Shown: one piece after another, positions 1 through 9,150 of the stretch
Numbering within the stretch: the first letter of the stretch is position 1
Layout of the letters: each line of letters opens with the position of its first letter
Origin: Brucella anthropi_A
GTDB taxonomy: Bacteria; Pseudomonadota; Alphaproteobacteria; Rhizobiales; Rhizobiaceae
Direction of reading: 5' to 3'
DNA: 64,000 nucleotides
NCBI RefSeq assembly: GCF_046630315.1
Contig: NZ_LQBD01000002.1
Coordinates: 109,262-173,261, forward strand
Translations under genes and position numbers: made by a program
Notes under the pieces: model-generated
The model's input: only the letters and a program-made list of their open reading frames with translations
The model's database searches: none
Told to the model about the DNA's origin: nothing

Positions 1-765
1 GCCATGATGCTGGGCTTTCGCCGGATGCTCGATGGCGCCGCCTTCATTCAGGCGCTCAATGCGGATGAAATCGAACTCATGCGGCCTCTCGGTCTGAAGC
101 CGCCATCGATGATCATCCCGAACGGCATTTTTCTTAATGAGGTTGAGGGGGAGGCCGAGCTTGAGGGGGAGGTTGCCGTGCCCGGATTGCCGGGGCGGCC
201 TTATGTGCTTTTCCTGTCGCGGCTTCATTACAAGAAGGGGCTCGATATTCTGGCCGATGCCTTTCGTCGCGTCGCTCACCTGTTCCCCGATGTGGACCTG
301 GTGGTCGCGGGCCCGGATGGCGGGGCGGAACAAGCGTTCCTTCAACGCATTCGCAACCATGGGCTGGAGGCGCGTGTTCACATGACAGGCGGGCTTTACG
401 GTCCGGCCAAGATCGCCGCCCTGAAGCGTTCCGCCTGCTTTTGCCTGCCAAGCCGTCAGGAAGGGTTCAGCGTCGCCATAACCGAGGCGCTTGCCTGCGG
501 CGTGCCGGTGGCGATCACCGATGCCTGCCATTTTCCGGAAGTGGCGGAAGCGGGCGCGGGTGTGGTCTGTCCGCTCGATCCGATTGCCGTGGCTTCGGCG
601 CTTGAACGGATTCTCGAAGACCGGGACCGTGCGGCGCGCATGGGCGCAGCCGGTGCCAGACTGGTGCGCGACAATTACACCTGGCCGCGCATCGCGGTCC
701 AGACGATTGCGGCCTATCAGGGTTTTCGTCGTGGCCGCACCGGCTTTGCCGGATTGCCCGCATAG
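1..765 (+). CDS. Glycosyltransferase family 4, C-terminal part (5' end outside window)
   Basis: Retaining GT-B glycosyltransferase expected to add a sugar from an NDP-sugar donor to a lipid-linked glycan at the cytoplasmic membrane face. The visible part is the donor-binding half: a linker ending in a PNGI motif, then LFLSRLHYKKGLDIL, the usual start of the second Rossmann fold, and later the SRQEGFSVAITEALACG donor-site segment with its E-x7-E-like glutamates. GT4 proteins are normally 350-400 residues and only about 254 codons are visible, so the gene begins before the window. An ATG at position 4 is probably internal. Its 3' end overlaps the convergent acetyltransferase gene by 49 bp. Acceptor and donor cannot be inferred. 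Confidence 0.88.
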   Translation, partial: AMMLGFRRMLDGAAFIQALNADEIELMRPLGLKPPSMIIPNGIFLNEVEGEAELEGEVAVPGLPGRPYVLFLSRLHYKKGLDILADAFRRVAHLFPDVDLVVAGPDGGAEQAFLQRIRNHGLEARVHMTGGLYGPAKIAALKRSACFCLPSRQEGFSVAITEALACGVPVAITDACHFPEVAEAGAGVVCPLDPIAVASALERILEDRDRAARMGAAGARLVRDNYTWPRIAVQTIAAYQGFRRGRTGFAGLPA

Positions 766-1310
766 ACCATCCACGGCTCCATGTCGCGGAAGGAAACCCC
801 GCGGGCGCCCAGAACCGCGCCCTCGCCAAGGGTGACGCCCGGCCCCACGAAGGCTTCTGCCGCAACCCAGCCATAAGGCCCGATATGGATGGGCGCCGCC
901 GTGAGCGGAAACTCCGCCTGATCGATATTGTGCCCCGCCGTGCACAGATGCGCGCGCTGCGAAACGATGGCGAAGGGCGCAAGCGTCACATGCGCTACAT
1001 TATAGCAAAGCGCGCCCGGTCCCAGCGATGCATGTTCCCCCATGGTCAGGTTGCCCGGCCACCAGATGCGGGCGCTGCCGCGCACGATGGCGGTCCTGTG
1101 CAGCTTCGCGCCGAAGGCGCGCAGCACCGCGCCCCGCCAGCGCCACAGGAAGGATGGCGTCCATGCCGCCAGCACCATCCAGCTTGCCTGCCAGCACAGG
1201 CGCTGGAGGCGGTGCCGGAATGTGAAGGTCGCGCCGCCTTCCATGGGGCATGACGAGGCCTTGCGACCGCTGATCGGGATCGGGGAATTGTGCTGCGAGG
1301 CGACGGGCAT
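717..1310 (-). CDS. WcaF-like colanic-acid-type acetyltransferase
   Basis: Left-handed beta-helix O-acetyltransferase, predicted to use acetyl-CoA to acetylate a sugar of the repeat unit. The 197 residues carry an N-terminal segment rich in Trp and Arg (around FLWRWRG) typical of the WcaF branch, then imperfect hexapeptide repeats, then the family ending VYAGNPAKPVRPR. A longer upstream reading frame exists, but the ATG at 1310 has a clear AAAGGAG ribosome site and starts the conserved protein. That site overlaps the stop of the upstream polymerase-like gene, so the two are cotranscribed. The 3' end overlaps the convergent GT4 gene. The substrate is unknown. Confidence 0.88.
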   Translation of the reverse strand: MPVASQHNSPIPISGRKASSCPMEGGATFTFRHRLQRLCWQASWMVLAAWTPSFLWRWRGAVLRAFGAKLHRTAIVRGSARIWWPGNLTMGEHASLGPGALCYNVAHVTLAPFAIVSQRAHLCTAGHNIDQAEFPLTAAPIHIGPYGWVAAEAFVGPGVTLGEGAVLGARGVSFRDMEPWMVYAGNPAKPVRPRRKP

Positions 1311-1321
1311 GGCGCTCTCCT

Positions 1322-2605
1322 TTACGAAAACCGGGGCATGACGGCGCTTTGCTGCGGCGGCATGGGCAGGTTGACGGAGCGGTTGCGGATACGGCAGACC
1401 GAGAGGACCGGGATCAGGAAGATCGCCATGTGCAGCCACACCGTCACGACCCAGTCGGTCTGGTGGGAGATGGCGTGCATCGCGGGCACGATCGACAGCA
1501 TATAGACAAGCTGCCCCGGCATCTCGCCCGCCATGGCCGTCTCCCACAGCCGCCGCATGACCCAGGCAAGCAGCAGGAATTTCAGCGCGCCGAAATACCA
1601 GAACGACGCAAAGGCATCGACAAGCCCCGTCTCGGTGGTGCCGGTGAGGGGATTGTAGTCGCGGCCCGGCTGCGGCGTGGCAAGACGCAGCGCGTCCTTG
1701 ATCCTGGCGCCGACCAGCTGGGCAGGCACGAAGGTGAACACGATGCGGTTCCAGTGGAATTTGCCATAGTCGAATTCCAGCCGCCGGTCGATTTCGTCGA
1801 TGCGCAGCACGGCATTGCGCATTTCCAGCCCGCCGCGTTCCAGCGTTTCATTGAAATTGGCGGCGTAGTCGATCTCGATGATGTCGTCGAGCACGAAGCC
1901 GGAAGCCGCGCGCGTGATCTGGCGGTAATCGCCCATGCTCGTCATCAGGAATGTGCCTGCGAAAATGCCGGCGAACATGATGATGCGCGGCACGACCATG
2001 CGGCGGTAGAACCAGAAGGCAAGCAGGATCATCAGGAGGAGCTGGATTGCCTCGGCGCGTTTTCCCGTCACCAGAATACGGTCCAGATAGAAGACCAGAT
2101 CGAACAGGACGATCGCCAGCGCAAACCATGAGGGCCGTCGTGCAAGACACAGAAGCGCAATGGCAAGGCCATAGGGCATGAGCTGGGCAAAGAAGAGATA
2201 GACCACCGGCATGCCGGTCATCTGCATGCCGATGGAGACATCGCCCGGAAGGCGGCTCAGGAGGAAGTAGAATATTGCGCCGAAAACCGAAAGGCCGGCT
2301 GCGGCCCATAACAGCCTTGTTTCGCTGAAGCTCATGCGGAGCAATTTGATCGGGCGTCTGGCCATGCGCCAGCCGAGAACCAGCATGGCAAGGGACAGGA
2401 TGCCCATGATCATCGTCTTGGCATAGGCGCCCGACGGCAGAAACCGGTCATGCACGAGGGCAGGAAGCTGCGGCAGCAAAAAGCCGAAGGTCATCACGCC
2501 CGCAAGGAACGGAAACTGATACATGCGCTCAGGCCGCGCGAGGAGACCGCCTGCCAGAAGGCAGAGCACGAAACCGGCGAAAATCCAGGTGAGCGGCAGG
2601 TTCAT
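1322..2605 (-). CDS. Wzy-like polysaccharide polymerase (multi-pass membrane protein)
   Basis: Hydrophobic protein of 427 residues with about ten predicted membrane helices and a large soluble loop near residues 230-320, the layout of O-antigen or exopolysaccharide repeat polymerases. Sequence conservation in this class is weak, so the call rests on topology and on its place between a YdcF-like gene, GT2 and WecA-like genes on one side and an acetyltransferase on the other. The ATG at 2605 is preferred because it overlaps the upstream stop as ATGA, indicating translational coupling; an in-frame ATG eight codons earlier also exists. It could instead be another oligosaccharide-handling membrane protein. 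Confidence 0.68.
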   Translation of the reverse strand: MNLPLTWIFAGFVLCLLAGGLLARPERMYQFPFLAGVMTFGFLLPQLPALVHDRFLPSGAYAKTMIMGILSLAMLVLGWRMARRPIKLLRMSFSETRLLWAAAGLSVFGAIFYFLLSRLPGDVSIGMQMTGMPVVYLFFAQLMPYGLAIALLCLARRPSWFALAIVLFDLVFYLDRILVTGKRAEAIQLLLMILLAFWFYRRMVVPRIIMFAGIFAGTFLMTSMGDYRQITRAASGFVLDDIIEIDYAANFNETLERGGLEMRNAVLRIDEIDRRLEFDYGKFHWNRIVFTFVPAQLVGARIKDALRLATPQPGRDYNPLTGTTETGLVDAFASFWYFGALKFLLLAWVMRRLWETAMAGEMPGQLVYMLSIVPAMHAISHQTDWVVTVWLHMAIFLIPVLSVCRIRNRSVNLPMPPQQSAVMPRFS

Positions 2606-3222
2606 CGGTTGCCTCCCGCCGCGGCGCATATATCCGATGGATCAGGCGCCGGTTCGCGCGCGGAAAGGTCATGCGGGACGATGCGGCCTGAAAGCAGATA
2701 CCAGCCGAGTTTCACATATTCCCTGGCGACAAGTTCCATGTCGGCCGGGGTGGCCGGAAAACCGGGGTGTCCGCCATCGCCCCCGATGGGCGACGAGATG
2801 AAACGCATCTGCGGGCAGGCGGCGCGAAAGCTCGCAATGGCGCGGCGCGAATGATACCAGTTGGTCACGATCAGCGCGCTTCTGGCATGAATCTCACGCA
2901 TCACGGGGGCGGAAAAGCGCGCATTCTGCCATGTGCTGCCCGACCGGCATTCCACCAAGATCGCCGAGGGCTTCACACCATTGCGCACCATGATCCGCTT
3001 GTTATGGAGGCAGTCGCCGTCGCCGGTGACGAGGATCACGGGCGAGCGGCCTTCCTTCCAGAGGCGGGCTGCCTGTACCGCGCGCGGCGGGCCGTCGCCG
3101 CCGGGGACGATAATCACATCCGCCCTGCCGCCATCGTCCGGCAGGGTCAGGACCGGCTCGGAGAAAAACATCGCCGCAAGCCCGAAAAGGACGGCGCAGG
3201 GCACAATGATGAGCAGCATCAT
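2602..3222 (-). CDS. YdcF/SanA-like DUF218 family membrane-anchored protein
   Basis: Protein of 206 residues with one N-terminal membrane helix (about residues 3-20) followed by a Rossmann-like DUF218 domain. Family signatures are visible: ADVIIVPGGDG near residue 34, a VTGDGD strand, STWQNARFS in place of the usual T-x-E-N segment, and TNWYHSRRA. DUF218 proteins are implicated in envelope and peptidoglycan or polysaccharide processes, but the reaction is not established. ATGA overlaps on both sides place it firmly in the five-gene operon running from 5224 to 717. A role in export or control of glycan synthesis is an inference from the neighbours only. Confidence 0.82.
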   Translation of the reverse strand: MMLLIIVPCAVLFGLAAMFFSEPVLTLPDDGGRADVIIVPGGDGPPRAVQAARLWKEGRSPVILVTGDGDCLHNKRIMVRNGVKPSAILVECRSGSTWQNARFSAPVMREIHARSALIVTNWYHSRRAIASFRAACPQMRFISSPIGGDGGHPGFPATPADMELVAREYVKLGWYLLSGRIVPHDLSAREPAPDPSDICAAAGGNR

Positions 3223-4097
3223 ACCATACGCCGTTCCGGTGCTTCGGTTTCAAGTGCATGTCTGACCGGCGGCGTCATCGCCGATTGGCGCTGGCGCTGC
3301 TCTTCCATCTTGACGACGATCATGAACTCGTAGGCGGCAAGCAGGCGGCAATAGAGATAGCCGGGCTTGCCGTCGAGAAAACCGCCGCGCAGGAGATACA
3401 TGTAGAGGAAGCGCAGGGCGGGCCGGAACGGCATGTGACAGGAGAGCGATTTCAACGCCCGCCGCCGCCGTTCCGGAACGGTTGAAACAATGCCGCCCCA
3501 GTCGATCCTGCGCTCCGGCAGGCGCAAGGCGGACAGGTCGGCCTCGGCGGAAGAGTAGCGGTTGTGCTTGTCGTACCAGGCTTCAAGGCCCTTGTTGAAA
3601 CTGTAATGGATGAAATGCGCCTGCAAGGCGCCCTCCGGCCCGCCGCTGGCGCGGGAATGCACCGCGCGTTCGAACCGGACCCGGTCGGGCCGCACGAGCC
3701 GCGTGATCCAGGTCGGATAAAGGCTCGCATGGCGTATCCAGCGGCCCATGAACATGTTCTTGTAGCGCGCCTTGAAGAAGACTTCCGGCCGCGTGGGATC
3801 GGCGGCGATCGCCAGCATTTCATCGCGCAGATCCGGCGGCGTGATTTCGTCCGCATCGGGCGTGTAGACCCAGTCATGCCGGAATTTGATTTCCGTCAGG
3901 CCATACATGCGCTGGCGGTCTTCGGTGTCGTAGGCGCGCTGGAAAACACGGGCGCCCGCCGCCTTCGCGATCTCGACCGTGCGGTCGTGGCTGTAGGAAT
4001 CGAGGATGACGATGTCGTCGCACCAGTCCAGCGAGGCAAGACAGGCAGGCAGGTTGACCTCTTCGTTCAGGGTCATGATGAGTACGGAAACGTTCAT
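3219..4097 (-). CDS. Glycosyltransferase family 2 (WaaE/KdtX-like)
   Basis: Inverting GT-A glycosyltransferase of 292 residues. The start SVLIMTLNEEVNLPACL is the nucleotide-binding strand of family 2, VILDSYSHDRT carries the first conserved aspartate, and YTPDADEIT is the metal-binding DxD-like motif. The spacing and the short C-terminal region resemble LgtF/WaaE-type transferases, which add a hexose to a lipid-linked acceptor on the cytoplasmic face. It overlaps the genes on both sides by ATGA, so it is translated together with the WecA-like initiator and probably adds an early sugar to the same lipid carrier. Donor and acceptor are not predictable. Confidence 0.9.
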   Translation of the reverse strand: MNVSVLIMTLNEEVNLPACLASLDWCDDIVILDSYSHDRTVEIAKAAGARVFQRAYDTEDRQRMYGLTEIKFRHDWVYTPDADEITPPDLRDEMLAIAADPTRPEVFFKARYKNMFMGRWIRHASLYPTWITRLVRPDRVRFERAVHSRASGGPEGALQAHFIHYSFNKGLEAWYDKHNRYSSAEADLSALRLPERRIDWGGIVSTVPERRRRALKSLSCHMPFRPALRFLYMYLLRGGFLDGKPGYLYCRLLAAYEFMIVVKMEEQRQRQSAMTPPVRHALETEAPERRMV

Positions 4098-5224
4098 GAA
4101 GTTGCCCCCGGATAGGTGATGTTGGGTTTGGTGGCGGGATTTGCCTCGCCCATGGAAGCGGCAACGATCGGGCGAGCGCCCCGGCTCATGCGCAGCACGA
4201 AAAGCGTGTGTGCGGCGGCAGGGATCGCCAGTGCGAGAAGCATGGTTGAGGCTTCCATGCCGAGCCGGACGGCAAGGCAGGCGATGGCTCCGGCCATGAA
4301 GTTGAGCGCCATGACCGCCACGGCTGTCTGTCCGCAGGAAAGCCCCGCATCCATCAACAGGTGATGCAGATGCTGGCGGTCCGGCGAGAACGGGCTTCTG
4401 CGCGCAAAGATGCGGCGCACGATCAGGCTCAGCGTATCGATGACGGGCACGATGACGATCCAGATCAGGACGGGAAAGGCCGCGGCGGCATGATTGCCCG
4501 CGAGGATGAGGATAAATCCGGCAAGGGCCGCGCCCAGAAGGGTGCTGCCGCCGTCGCCCAGGAAAAGGCTGGCCTTTACGCGCCAGCGATGGCGCATGTT
4601 GAAGACGAGAAAGCCGAGACAGGCGGCGGTGAGCGCAAGCGCCTGCACCCCGAGGCGATGTTCGCCAAGGCCGAAGCCGATCACGGCAAGCCAGAAAAAG
4701 GCCGCGGCACTTGCCGATCCCGCCAGCCCGTCGACGCCGTCACTCATATTGACCGCGTTGACGAGGCCGACAATGAAGGCAAGCGCGATCATCAGGAAAA
4801 GCGGCCCGGTCAGGGCGGGGATCAGGATATCCGGCGCCATGCCGTCGGCTGCAAGTCCCAGATGAAGCCGGTTCAGCCCGGCAATGGCGATGATGAGGAA
4901 AGCCGCAACAAGCTGGGCCGCCAGACGCGGCGCGACGGCCAGGCTGAAACGGTCGTCGAGAACGCCGGTGACGAGGATCAGCACCAGCCCCGGCAGCAGG
5001 GCAATCGCATTGGCATGGCCTGAAAGGCCGGATGCCGGAAGTGCCGCCACGGAAAAGGCGAGGAAAATGGCGATGCCGCCGCAGAGCGGAACGTTTCCGT
5101 CATGTCTCTTGCGCGCATCGGGAATATCGATGAGATACCATTCGCGCGCCAGCCCGCGAAAAGCGAGGCAGAAGGCAACGGCAAGGGCGAAGGCCAGAAG
5201 CGGAATCCAGGAAAGACTGGTCAT
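4094..5224 (-). CDS. WecA/MraY-family undecaprenyl-phosphate phosphosugar transferase
   Basis: Integral membrane enzyme of 376 residues and about eleven helices that transfers a HexNAc-1-phosphate (commonly GlcNAc) from UDP-sugar to undecaprenyl phosphate, starting repeat-unit synthesis. Diagnostic motifs are present: DIPDARKRHDGNVPLCGG near the N-terminus, the aspartate-rich VLDDRF, NMSDGVDGLAGS, and LFLGDGGSTLLG. RQHLHHLLMDAGLS matches the WecA-type histidine loop. The ATG at 5224 has an excellent GGAGGAG ribosome site; an upstream in-frame ATG does not. It is the first gene of the minus-strand operon, facing the flippase gene across a 241-bp divergent gap. Confidence 0.92.
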   Translation of the reverse strand: MTSLSWIPLLAFALAVAFCLAFRGLAREWYLIDIPDARKRHDGNVPLCGGIAIFLAFSVAALPASGLSGHANAIALLPGLVLILVTGVLDDRFSLAVAPRLAAQLVAAFLIIAIAGLNRLHLGLAADGMAPDILIPALTGPLFLMIALAFIVGLVNAVNMSDGVDGLAGSASAAAFFWLAVIGFGLGEHRLGVQALALTAACLGFLVFNMRHRWRVKASLFLGDGGSTLLGAALAGFILILAGNHAAAAFPVLIWIVIVPVIDTLSLIVRRIFARRSPFSPDRQHLHHLLMDAGLSCGQTAVAVMALNFMAGAIACLAVRLGMEASTMLLALAIPAAAHTLFVLRMSRGARPIVAASMGEANPATKPNITYPGATS

Positions 5225-5465
5225 GTCTCCTCCAAGGCGCGTGCAAAGGATCGAATTCCGGAAATTTTTACCCATGGCCGCTGCCGTCCACGACTTGGCT
5301 TTAGAGCGTGCCGCATACGCCTTTCAGGTCAGGTGCTAACACCAAGGGCGGCATTTCGCGCGCGCGGCAAAAGACTATCCTTGGATCAGGCCGAACGATC
5401 CGGGGGTAAAGCATCGTGAAATCACATTTGCAGGCCACATCCGGGCTCAGTTCAGGGGGCAGGCC
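5225..5465. promoter_or_regulatory. Divergent intergenic region between initiating transferase and flippase genes
   Basis: A 241-bp gap must hold the promoters for both halves of the first polysaccharide block. No strong -35/-10 pair could be fixed by eye. A short inverted repeat (GGATC ... GATCC) lies near 5394-5412. Confidence 0.45.
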
Positions 5466-6971
5466 ATGAGCGGCGGTCGCAGGGGCATTCTCATGGCGGC
5501 ATTGGAGCAATATGCCGGGCTGATCTTCAATTTCCTGACGGTCGTGGTTGTCTCGCGTTTCCTCGGCCCCGCCGAAACGGGCATGGGTGTCATCGGCCTC
5601 GGCATTGCCGCCATCGTCTTTTCGCTGCGGGAATTTGCCAGCGCCGAATTTCTCATCAAGCTCGACCGTGTCGAGGACAAGGATCTCCAGACGTCGCTGA
5701 CCTATCTGATGGGCGTCACGCTGCTGCTGTCGGCGGGGCTTTATGGGCTGCGCGATTTCTTCGCCGCATCCTATCGCGATCCGATGCTCGGCTTCTTTCT
5801 CGACATCACGATTGTCGCGGCCATTGTCGAAAGCCTGTCCATGCCGATCATCGCGCTGTTGCGGCGCGACATGGCCTTTGGCGTGCTTGCCCGTATCCGG
5901 ACCGCCGGTTCGGGCGTCGGCGCGCTGGCCACGATCGTCGCGGCTTATATGGGGTTCGGCTATCTTTGCTTCGCGGTCGGCCTGCTTGCGGCGGCCGCGG
6001 TCACGACCGGGCTTGCCATCACGATCCATCCGTTGCGGCGCCTGCTGCGGCCGACATTCGACGGCATCGATGCGGCCTGGCGCTTCGGCATCTATCTTGG
6101 CGCGAATTCCAGCCTCGGCAAAATCAGCGAAACCTTTCCGCAGCTCATATTGGGGCGGTTCATGCCCATTTCGCAGGTCGGCATCTATAATCGCGCAGGC
6201 ACCGTCAGCGGATTGCCGGACCGGGTCATCCTCTCGGCGATCTTTGCCGTCGCATTCCCCATGCTCTCGGCGCAGGTGCGCGAAGGCGTCGACATCCGCC
6301 AGTCCTATATCCGGGCGCTGTCCTATATCAGCGTGGTCTACTGGCCGGCGCAGGCGGTGCTGGCCTTCCTCGCCTATCCGGCCGTGCGCATCATTCTGGG
6401 CGAGGGCTGGCATGAAGCCGTCCCCATCGTCGCCATATCCTGCGTGGCGAACATGTTCTGGTGTCCGGTCCTGCTGACCTATCCGCTGTTGATGGCGCTG
6501 GGGCACAACCGGGATGCCTTCGTGTTCAGCCTGGTTTCGCGTTCGGTCGTGGCGCCCGTATTGTGTGTCGCGGCCTTCTACGGCCTGTTCGCGGTTGCGC
6601 TCAGCCAGTTCATCACCTCGCCGTTCCAGATGGTCGTTTCGATCCTCTATGTGAAAAAACATGTTTCCTTTTCACATCGCGCGCTTGTCAGCGCCTTCGC
6701 GCAGAGCGGGCTTGTGACGGCGCTGACCCTTGCCCTGCCATTCGCCGCGCTGGCGGCCAACGGGTTTTCATTCGATTTTCCGCCGCTTCAAGGCGTCGGC
6801 ATCGGGTTTCTTGCCGCGGTGAGCTGGGTTGCCGCCGTCTTCGTCACGCGGCATCCGTTCGCAGGCGAGCTGAACCACATCGTCATGACATTTGCCACCA
6901 TGAGCGCGTTCAACCGCCGCATCTTCCGGCGCTGGCGCAACGGGCTAACCTCCTCAACCCCGGCTGAATGA
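5466..6971 (+). CDS. Wzx-type flippase (polysaccharide biosynthesis protein)
   Basis: Membrane protein of 501 residues with about 12-14 hydrophobic helices, of the oligosaccharide flippase family in the MOP superfamily. It is predicted to move undecaprenyl-linked repeat units from the cytoplasmic to the periplasmic leaflet. The N-terminal helix pair with a conserved SRFLGPAETG segment is characteristic of Wzx/RfbX proteins. The start is preceded by an AGGGGG ribosome site. It overlaps the downstream GT2 gene by ATGA. With the WecA-like and Wzy-like genes on the other strand it completes a Wzx/Wzy-dependent pathway. Confidence 0.88.
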   Translation: MSGGRRGILMAALEQYAGLIFNFLTVVVVSRFLGPAETGMGVIGLGIAAIVFSLREFASAEFLIKLDRVEDKDLQTSLTYLMGVTLLLSAGLYGLRDFFAASYRDPMLGFFLDITIVAAIVESLSMPIIALLRRDMAFGVLARIRTAGSGVGALATIVAAYMGFGYLCFAVGLLAAAAVTTGLAITIHPLRRLLRPTFDGIDAAWRFGIYLGANSSLGKISETFPQLILGRFMPISQVGIYNRAGTVSGLPDRVILSAIFAVAFPMLSAQVREGVDIRQSYIRALSYISVVYWPAQAVLAFLAYPAVRIILGEGWHEAVPIVAISCVANMFWCPVLLTYPLLMALGHNRDAFVFSLVSRSVVAPVLCVAAFYGLFAVALSQFITSPFQMVVSILYVKKHVSFSHRALVSAFAQSGLVTALTLALPFAALAANGFSFDFPPLQGVGIGFLAAVSWVAAVFVTRHPFAGELNHIVMTFATMSAFNRRIFRRWRNGLTSSTPAE

Positions 6972-7945
6972 GCGGCCACCGCGAGGGAATGCGCATGCAC
7001 ACTGTCGATATCGCCATCCCCAATTACAATTACGGGCATTATCTGCGCGCCTGCGTCGAGAGCGTCTTGTCGCAGCGCGGGGTGCATGTGCGCGTGCTGA
7101 TCATCGACAATGCATCGACCGATGACAGCGTCGAGGTGGCGAAGAGCCTTGCGGCGAGCGATGGCCGTGTCGAACTGCTGCTTCGCCGGAAGAATATGGG
7201 CCCCCATGCTTCGTTCAACGAAAGCATAGACTGGGCCAACTCCGAATATTTCCTGATCCTGTGTTCGGATGATCTTTTGGCCGCAGATGCGTTGGAGAGG
7301 GCGGCAGGCGTGCTTTCGCAACATGCGGACGTGCATTTGGCGCATGGCGCGACAGGCCAGATAAGGGCGGGCGACACGATCCCCTTGCCGACCGTCGCCC
7401 CGCCTGAATCCGGCCGGTGGCGCATACGGTCGGGGGAGGAGTTCATCGCATTTGCCTGTCGGCACGCATTCAATCCGGTTGCCGGCCCGAGCGCGGTTGT
7501 GAGGACTGCGATCCAGAAGCAGGCTGGATATTACCGCGCCTCGCTTTCCCACACGGACGATCTGGAAATGTGGCTGCGCATCGCCATGCGCGGGGCTGTC
7601 GCCTCGACTGACCAGATCCAGGCCTTTGCGCGCTCGCATCCCCGGAACCAGTCGGCGGCGGTGAATGGCATCCTGAACTGGAACCGCGAATTCGAGGCCG
7701 GCTTCCGGTCCTTTTTCGATCATGAGGGGGCGAGCCTGCCGCACCGGCGCCGATGGTTCGCCATGGCACAGGATTGCCTGGCCAAACGCGCCTACTGGTC
7801 CGCGATAACAAATCTGGCGCGCAGGCCGAAAGTCGCCGGTCCGCTGATGGCGTTCGCGCTGAAGCGGGAGCCTTTGCTGACGGTCTTGCCGCCTTTCGAC
7901 TATCTGCTGAAACGGTCGGCCTGGCGAAGCCTGCGCGGCGGCTGA
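6968..7945 (+). CDS. Glycosyltransferase family 2
   Basis: GT-A glycosyltransferase of up to 325 residues. VDIAIPNYNYGHYLRACVESV is the family 2 N-terminal strand, IIDNASTDDS the uridine-binding aspartate segment, and LILCSDDLL the DxD-like metal site. The first ATG overlaps the flippase stop, but GTG-free alternatives at 6989 and 6995 lie closer to a GAGGGA ribosome site, so the N-terminus could be 7-9 residues shorter. It probably adds one sugar of the repeat unit. Its last 46 bp overlap the 3' end of the convergent pyruvyltransferase-family gene. Confidence 0.88.
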   Translation: MSGHREGMRMHTVDIAIPNYNYGHYLRACVESVLSQRGVHVRVLIIDNASTDDSVEVAKSLAASDGRVELLLRRKNMGPHASFNESIDWANSEYFLILCSDDLLAADALERAAGVLSQHADVHLAHGATGQIRAGDTIPLPTVAPPESGRWRIRSGEEFIAFACRHAFNPVAGPSAVVRTAIQKQAGYYRASLSHTDDLEMWLRIAMRGAVASTDQIQAFARSHPRNQSAAVNGILNWNREFEAGFRSFFDHEGASLPHRRRWFAMAQDCLAKRAYWSAITNLARRPKVAGPLMAFALKREPLLTVLPPFDYLLKRSAWRSLRGG

Positions 7946-9150
7946 ACTGCGGGATCGGCTGCTTTCCGGGCCGTTTCGAGAAAATTGGCGCACAGAATTT
8001 CTTCCTGTGCCGCCAGCCGGCTGCGATAACGCTCCACGCCGGCTTCCACTTGCCGGGTCAATACCGCGCGTTGCTCGAAGGCAAGGTGGATCTGGGAGAG
8101 GACTGTTTCGGGGTCGAAACGATCGATCCGGTGGCAGAATGCCGCCAGTCCTACATCGTACAGCAAGGCATCGTTCTTGGCGGCATAAGCCAGCGAAATC
8201 ACCGGGCGCCCCATGGCAAGGGCACAGACCACATTATGGTAGCGGCTGGCGACAACGATGTCCGTTTGCGCGATCTGCCGCATGAGGTCGTGCAGGGATG
8301 CGCAGGGCTCGAACATCACCTTGTCCGCTTGCGCGGGGGGAAGCGCTGCCAGCATGTCTTGCACGGCCTGCCTGTCGCACATATCGCCGATCAGCAGCCG
8401 GACGTTTCGCTCTTCATCAAGCAGTCTTCCTGCAAGCGCCGCCATCCTGGCGATGTAATCCCTGTAGATGGCATCGCCATCCTTTCCGTTCTTTTTCCAT
8501 CCGCGATAGAGCATCACGCCGATGCCGACGCATGGATCGGGACGGGTCCGGCTTTCATCGGCAGCCGTCGGCAATGCGAAGGCGATGTCCGCGCTGACGA
8601 AATCCTGAACGGGGTCGACGCCAAGCTGTTTCATGAAGTCATGGGAAATCTGGTCCCGATAGGTGCGGATTGCCGCCAGCATGGATGCCCGGCGCATGAA
8701 GAACCTGCTCAACGGATGATCGATGGGACCGGCTCCGATCGACACAAAAATCATGCGTGTGCCGGCAAGTCTGGCCGCAACAGACCACCGCAGCACCGTG
8801 AAAGGCCAGCCAAAGGGGTTCTCGTTGAAATCGTCCAATATGCCTGTGCCGGGCACGATAAGAAGATCAAGCTGCGAAACAAGCAGAAGCGCGTGGCAGA
8901 AACCGGCGATCCGGCGCGGAACATGCAGCAGCACCCTGTTGATTGCCCGTAGCAGCGGGCTGGATGAATAGGGTTGCGAGACCGGATGGGCCGGAAGGTC
9001 GAATTTCTGCGCAACAATGTCGGGCCGGGAGCAGATGCAGACAGGCTGTTCGTCGGGGTTGCTGCGTTTCAAGAGCTGCAACATGGCCTCCAGCGAACCG
9101 TCATTGCCGGTATTGCCGGAACCGAATTGCCCGAAAAGTCCTATTCTCAT
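7900..9150 (-). CDS. Polysaccharide pyruvyl transferase family protein
   Basis: Protein of 416 residues in the CsaB/WcaK-like family, which transfers pyruvate from phosphoenolpyruvate as a ketal onto glycan sugars. The N-terminal GLFGQFGSGNTGNDGSLE matches the family's G-x-GN-x-GD loop, and the C-terminal half has SRYHNVVCALAMGRPVISLAY, the conserved R-x-H segment. The ATG at 9150 is preceded by GGAGAA and starts at the conserved strand; an upstream in-frame ATG adds sixteen unlikely residues. It is a single gene facing away from the GT4 gene at 9431. Whether the modification is pyruvylation is inferred from the family. Confidence 0.88.
   Translation of the reverse strand: MRIGLFGQFGSGNTGNDGSLEAMLQLLKRSNPDEQPVCICSRPDIVAQKFDLPAHPVSQPYSSSPLLRAINRVLLHVPRRIAGFCHALLLVSQLDLLIVPGTGILDDFNENPFGWPFTVLRWSVAARLAGTRMIFVSIGAGPIDHPLSRFFMRRASMLAAIRTYRDQISHDFMKQLGVDPVQDFVSADIAFALPTAADESRTRPDPCVGIGVMLYRGWKKNGKDGDAIYRDYIARMAALAGRLLDEERNVRLLIGDMCDRQAVQDMLAALPPAQADKVMFEPCASLHDLMRQIAQTDIVVASRYHNVVCALAMGRPVISLAYAAKNDALLYDVGLAAFCHRIDRFDPETVLSQIHLAFEQRAVLTRQVEAGVERYRSRLAAQEEILCANFLETARKAADPAVQPPRRLRQADRFSR

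Noticed and set aside
5301..6662. 453-codon open frame antisense to the flippase gene
   Set aside because: Rich in His, Arg, Asp and Gln as expected from a GC-rich antisense frame; no ribosome site or family motif, and the flippase frame is clear.
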